The notes beneath the pieces are model-generated. The model made no database searches. It was not told the DNA's origin and saw only the letters and a program-made list of their open reading frames with translations. The position numbers and the translations under genes were made by a program. From assembly GCA_020637395.1 (NCBI GenBank), contig JACJWA010000002.1, positions 124,001 through 188,000 on the forward strand: a stretch of DNA of 64,000 nt, given 5' to 3'. Positions 60,154-64,000 of this stretch are shown piece by piece. The stretch's first letter is position 1. Every line of letters begins with the position of its first letter. The stretch is from Calditrichota bacterium. GTDB lineage: Bacteria; Electryoneota; RPQS01.

Positions 60154-61504
60154 ATGGGAGGTAAATTAGCTTTTGGGTTTGCGTGATGTTTGCGCACTCG
60201 CATTTCAGAAAATAGACGCCAGCGGCGAGTCCTGCGGCATTCCATTCGAGTTCGGTGGTGCCGACGCGCGCGTTGTCTAAGAGAGTGGCGACGAGCTGTC
60301 CGGTGCGATTGTAGATGCGCGCGGTGACGGGAGATTCATTGGGAACAGTCAGAGAAATGCGCACCTGACTGTTGAAGGGATTGGGATAGGCGCTTCCGAC
60401 GGTGAACTCGGTGGGCAGAGGTGCATCGTCCGCGTCAGATTCAGCTTCGGTGGTGAAGCTCCAGAGCACACCTTCGGTAGTGCCAGACTCATTGATGGCA
60501 TCCACGCGCCACATGTACTCCTCTTCGTGCAGCAGTTCATTGAGAATCCACGCGAGCGTATCAGTAGTTGAACCGAGAAACTCCAACGGCTCAATCACTC
60601 CAAGATAGACGTCGTATGATTCTGCAAAGTCAGCCGGACTCCAATACAGATTCACGGTGCTGATAGGAACATCCGTTGCACCATCCGCCGGAACAGGATT
60701 GGAAGCTTGACCCGGCAGCGGGAGTTGTGCGGCTTCAGTGGTGAAGGTCCAGACGTTTCCTGTGGTTGTGCCGATATCGTTGACGGCATCCACGCGCCAG
60801 TAGTAGGTGGTCTCTTCAAAGAGATCAATGGGCAAACTGAAGGTGAATTCGGTTGTCGTGCCCATGAAGTCCGGCGGATCGGACGGACCGAGATAGACAT
60901 TGAATGACGTTGCACCGTCGCCGCCGGCCCATGAGAGTGTCGTTGTAACCGAAACGTCCGTCGCGTTGTTTGCGGGCACAGGGTTCGTGGCAATTGCGGG
61001 CGGGGTTTCGATCACCAGCTCGGTTGCCACGAGCGTAATGTTGGTATTTGCGCCGGACATGCTGGTGCCCTGATGCGCGCTGGCATAGAGTCTCACGGTA
61101 CCGGTGCCGGACGCGGGAGCGTGCCAGTTAAATGTTCCGCTGGTGCGATTGTTGGCACTCAAGTGAATGCCGTTGGTTTCCTGCGAGACGTTGTAGGTTG
61201 AAGTGTTGGAACCGGAGGAGATCACTCCGGCATTGACAGAACCTGTGCCGACGCGAATCGAACCATTGAAGTTGTTGATCGAAGAACCGGAGACTGCGGT
61301 GATTGTGATCAGGTAAGTTGAATCCGGTACATACGAAGTGGGGAAGCCTGTGATCTGCACAGTGCCGTTGGATTGGCCGTGGCAGGTAGACGCGCACCTT
61401 CCAAGGGCTCCTGGTGCACCGGAGTAACCGGTGTAGTTAGAGCGTGCGAAAAGCAGCGTGGTTGAACCAAGCAGAAGGAGAGCGAACAGGAAATAGCGCA
61501 ACAT
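60152..61504 (-). CDS. Secreted Reeler/choice-of-anchor-V-like protein with CX3CH motif, two Fn3 domains and T9SS sorting domain
   Basis: 450 aa. Signal peptide MLRYFLFALLLLGSTTLLFA; then a beta-sandwich (about 25-170) starting YTGYSGAPGALGRCASTCHG, where related proteins usually carry SGAPG..CxxCH. Here the spacing is CX3CH. The domain continues with VQITGFPTSYVPDSTYLITI and SQETNGIHL. Two Fn3 domains (about 175-265 and 270-355, each with ATDV...TYYWRVDAVN or MWRVDAIN) lead to a sorting domain (AYPNPFNSQVRI ... KLIYLP). Start at 61504 has GGAG 8 nt upstream. It is the third gene of a minus-strand set with a paralogue and a cupredoxin. Heme binding by CX3CH is possible but unproven. Confidence 0.84.
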   Translation of the reverse strand: MLRYFLFALLLLGSTTLLFARSNYTGYSGAPGALGRCASTCHGQSNGTVQITGFPTSYVPDSTYLITITAVSGSSINNFNGSIRVGTGSVNAGVISSGSNTSTYNVSQETNGIHLSANNRTSGTFNWHAPASGTGTVRLYASAHQGTSMSGANTNITLVATELVIETPPAIATNPVPANNATDVSVTTTLSWAGGDGATSFNVYLGPSDPPDFMGTTTEFTFSLPIDLFEETTYYWRVDAVNDIGTTTGNVWTFTTEAAQLPLPGQASNPVPADGATDVPISTVNLYWSPADFAESYDVYLGVIEPLEFLGSTTDTLAWILNELLHEEEYMWRVDAINESGTTEGVLWSFTTEAESDADDAPLPTEFTVGSAYPNPFNSQVRISLTVPNESPVTARIYNRTGQLVATLLDNARVGTTELEWNAAGLAAGVYFLKCECANITQTQKLIYLP

Positions 61505-61581
61505 GAGGGGAACTCCAAAAAATGAAAATGGCGAGGCACACAGCATGGCCTCGCCAACTTCCCCTGGTCAGCAAGACCTGG

Positions 61582-62649
61582 CTATGGCAAGAAAACGAGT
61601 TTTTGTGTAACAGTCAATCCGTTGCAATCACATTGCAAGAAATAGAGTCCAGCAGAATGACCGCTGGCATTCCACTCGAGTTGAACTTGACCAAAAGCAT
61701 CAAGATTATCAGCGAGTGTGGTAACGAGTCGTCCGGTGCGGTCGTAAATTCGTGCGGTCAGGGGACTTGAAACCGGAACACTCAGATCAATGCGCACGAG
61801 CGGATTGAATGGATTGGGATAGGCGTCACCGACTGAGAATTGTGTGGGAAGGATTGCGTCGTGCGCGGGAGACTCTGCCTCTGTGGTGAAAGACCAAATC
61901 GGGCCGGGTGTGCTGCCTCCCGCATTCACGGCATAGACTTGCCAGTAAAAGGTTGTGTTCGGTGCGAGATCGGCCAGAGTATACCGATCGTCGGCGACAT
62001 TTCCGTCGAGGAGCGCGGGTGGATTCTCAGTGCCGAAATAGACTTCGCAGTAGTCCGTTGCGGGATCTTCCCACCACCACAATGTTGTGCTCAGCGGCAC
62101 TCCGGTTGCGAGGGTCGGCGGCAGTGGATCAGAGGGCGGTTCCGGTGGATTGGGCAACACGGCTTCATTGGCAATCAGCGTGATGTTTGTGTTCGGTCCG
62201 GTGTTGCGCGCACCTTGATGTGCGGCGACGTACAAACGCACCGTCCCGGTACCGGACGCGGGCGCGGTCCAGCTGAAAGTTGCGCTCTGCTGATCAATTT
62301 GTGCGAGTCTCACGCCGTTCGTTTCCTGCGACACGCTGTAAGTTGCGGTGCCTTGTCCGGCGGTGATGGTGCCTGCGGTTGTTGATCCCAGTCCCGCGCG
62401 CACGGATCCGTTGAAGTTCTTGATGGATTGCCCGGAGAGCGCGGCAATCGAGATCAAGTACGTGGAGTCTGGAACATAGTCCTCGGGAAATCCGGTGACT
62501 TGGACCGTGCCGACGCCGACGCCATGGCAGGAAGATGAACAGCGACCGAGTGAGCCGGGCGCGCCGGAGTAGCCGCGATGACTTGGGCTGGCGAAAATCT
62601 GCGAGACCAGAAGCAGAGTAGTGAGTGCAATGTAGCTGAAGCGGTGCAT
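61582..62649 (-). CDS. Paralogous secreted CX3CH protein with Fn3 and T9SS sorting domain
   Basis: 355 aa, same plan as its downstream neighbour but with one Fn3 domain. Signal peptide MHRFSYIALTTLLLVSQIFA; YSGAPGSLGRCSSSCHGVGVG (CX3CH again); VQVTGFPEDYVPDSTYLISI; Fn3 with FYWQVYAVNAGGSTPGPIWS; and a sorting domain AYPNPFNPLVRIDL ... KLVFLP. The start at 62649 is set by the signal peptide, with AAGGA nine nt upstream. The two CX3CH paralogues arose by tandem duplication. Confidence 0.84.
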   Translation of the reverse strand: MHRFSYIALTTLLLVSQIFASPSHRGYSGAPGSLGRCSSSCHGVGVGTVQVTGFPEDYVPDSTYLISIAALSGQSIKNFNGSVRAGLGSTTAGTITAGQGTATYSVSQETNGVRLAQIDQQSATFSWTAPASGTGTVRLYVAAHQGARNTGPNTNITLIANEAVLPNPPEPPSDPLPPTLATGVPLSTTLWWWEDPATDYCEVYFGTENPPALLDGNVADDRYTLADLAPNTTFYWQVYAVNAGGSTPGPIWSFTTEAESPAHDAILPTQFSVGDAYPNPFNPLVRIDLSVPVSSPLTARIYDRTGRLVTTLADNLDAFGQVQLEWNASGHSAGLYFLQCDCNGLTVTQKLVFLP

Positions 62650-62762
62650 GCTGCGAGTCCTTCGATTACCTAAAGGATTCCCCCATTCCAGAGACTGGAA
62701 TGGGGGGCGAAACAAAAGGGACAACTCTCAGTGTGACATGTGGTTAGCATGCCACGAGTGTG

Positions 62763-63932
62763 TCATGGAAGGTAGATCAGTTTTTGGGTTTGTGTGGCCT
62801 GTGCGCCGCGCACTTGCAGGAAGTAGAGTCCGGCGGCATTGCCAGCGGCATTCCATTCGAGGTTGTGTTCTCCCGCATTGAGTCGACCGCTAACGAGCGT
62901 GGCAACTTCGCGTCCGCTGATGTCGAAGATGCGCGCGTCAATGGTGTTTCCATTGGCAACAGACAGCGCGATGCGCACATTGTTGTTAAACGGATTCGGA
63001 TAGGCGGAACCGACTTTGAACGACACGGGCAATACGGCGTCATCTGCATCCACGGTTTCAATGGTCGAGAAGCTCCACGTCGCGCTTGTCGAAGAGTCGT
63101 TTTGGTTGATCGCCATGACTCGCCACAAATACGTGGTATTCAGATTCAACTCCGGAAGGGTCATCATCGAATCGGAAGTTGTGCCTAGCAGTGCGAGTGG
63201 TTCGGTCGTTCCGAAGTAAACATTGTAGGATGTCGCGAAAACCGGGTGGTGCCATACCAGAGACGCAGCCAGCGGAACATTTACTTGGCCGTCACTCGGA
63301 GTGGGACCCGTGACTTCTCCGAGCGCAGTAACGAAGTGCCACGACTCGCCCGTCGTTTCTCCAAACTCATTGGTCGCTTTCACATTCCATGTCCACTCAA
63401 GTCCTGGCTCAAGGTTTGTCAACGCAATCGTTGTTTCCGTAGTCGGGGGCATAAAGACAACATGGGGAAAAGGTAGACCGGTACTCAGCATGACTACGTA
63501 TTCATCCGCTCCGTCGGCGGGATTCCACGCAAGAGTGACATTCGACGGAAGTTCGCGTGTGTTATCAGCCGGGGAGATATTGGTCGGCGCATCGGGAGCG
63601 CTTCCGCCGCCTTGCACGGTAACGGTTCCGACCATGCCGGACGCGGCATGGACTTCGCACTCATAGTTGTAGGTTCCGGTGAGCGGTGCGGCGAACACGA
63701 AGTCATAGGTGAACGGACTGCTGGTCGGATCACCACTGCGGAACACCGCGGGATTGGAGATTTCCGCGACATTGTGAAATCCGCCGGTTTTCACCCAGCG
63801 CACGGTGTCACCCTGCTGAACCGTGAGGTTGGCAGGTGAAAAGGACAGGGCATTGACGGTCACGGAGTGTATCGTGGCCATGCTTGTGCCGGCCAGAGCC
63901 AGCAGCAGAAACAACAGTAGAGTGCGCTTCAT
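62763..63932 (-). CDS. Secreted cupredoxin with Fn3 domains and T9SS sorting domain
   Basis: 389 aa. Signal peptide MKRTLLLFLLLALAGTSMA; a type 1 copper domain (about 20-110) with VQQGDTVRWVKTGG and ligands His (GFHNVAE), Cys, His, Met (YNYECEVHAASGMVGTV); two Fn3 domains (about 115-205, 210-295); and a sorting domain AYPNPFNNNVRI ... KLIYLP. The copper domain is closely similar to that of the 46577 gene. The sorting domain implies surface display. GGGAG lies 7 nt before the ATG. First gene of the three-gene minus-strand set; the 68 bp after it to the window edge show no gene. Confidence 0.88.
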   Translation of the reverse strand: MKRTLLLFLLLALAGTSMATIHSVTVNALSFSPANLTVQQGDTVRWVKTGGFHNVAEISNPAVFRSGDPTSSPFTYDFVFAAPLTGTYNYECEVHAASGMVGTVTVQGGGSAPDAPTNISPADNTRELPSNVTLAWNPADGADEYVVMLSTGLPFPHVVFMPPTTETTIALTNLEPGLEWTWNVKATNEFGETTGESWHFVTALGEVTGPTPSDGQVNVPLAASLVWHHPVFATSYNVYFGTTEPLALLGTTSDSMMTLPELNLNTTYLWRVMAINQNDSSTSATWSFSTIETVDADDAVLPVSFKVGSAYPNPFNNNVRIALSVANGNTIDARIFDISGREVATLVSGRLNAGEHNLEWNAAGNAAGLYFLQVRGAQATQTQKLIYLP

Positions 63933-64000
63933 GATGAAACTCCCCTTCCCGGTGGGAATCACCGGAGTTTGTGTATAAAAAAAGAAAGAATTGTTGGAAA

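Overview
The window looks like a chromosomal piece from an uncultivated Gram-negative bacterium of the FCB superphylum (a Bacteroidota, Ignavibacteria, Calditrichota, KSB1 or Zixibacteria-like lineage; this placement is inference). The evidence is about eleven secreted proteins ending in a type IX secretion (T9SS) type A sorting domain with a PNPFN-type motif, a PorV-like outer-membrane protein, a carboxypeptidase-regulatory-like TonB receptor, and an LL-diaminopimelate aminotransferase. No tRNA, rRNA, CRISPR array or recognisable transposase gene was found.

Layout. 1-18.3 kb is a minus-strand starch/maltodextrin locus, transcribed from about 18.35 kb towards position 1: TonB receptor, large surface protein, PorV-like protein, starch-binding-module protein, multidomain GH13 amylase, secreted glycogen-debranching-type enzyme, MalK/UgpC-type ABC ATPase, and a GH57 enzyme cut by the window edge. 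18.5-28.3 kb, mostly plus strand, holds a secreted esterase, a PhoB/PhoR-type two-component pair, an OmpA protein with calcium-binding thrombospondin type 3 repeats (minus), and two tandem FG-GAP surface proteins. 28.6-37 kb (minus) carries YceI, MarR, an FMN-dependent hydroxy-acid oxidase, a type ISP-like restriction-modification protein interrupted by a DUF559 nuclease element, and a sigma-54 response regulator. 37-49 kb is a mix of surface proteins, a DmeF-like metal exporter, endonuclease IV, a cupredoxin, a CXXCH-bearing barrel protein and DapF. 49-60 kb is housekeeping: DapL, GDPD, ATP-grasp, cystathionine beta-synthase, RsgA, a PGPGW protein, a Kef antiporter, DUF819 and aldehyde dehydrogenase. 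60-64 kb (minus) is a three-gene set of secreted proteins: a cupredoxin and two CX3CH proteins.

The most unusual feature is the intergenic DNA. It is filled with modular hairpin-forming repeats: (A) an element with fixed outer ends and interchangeable loops; (B) a 33-bp element with an invariant CCAGCGT/ACGCTGG stem placed right after stop codons; (T) low-complexity TATGAAG-like words; and (G) GTCATCCTG...GGATCT elements. Modules A and B share a linker, so they appear to be recombined units. A different GC-rich repeat forms 34-bp terminal inverted repeats (33/34 matching) around an in-frame DUF559 nuclease module inside the restriction-modification gene. That is the best candidate here for an undescribed mobile unit.
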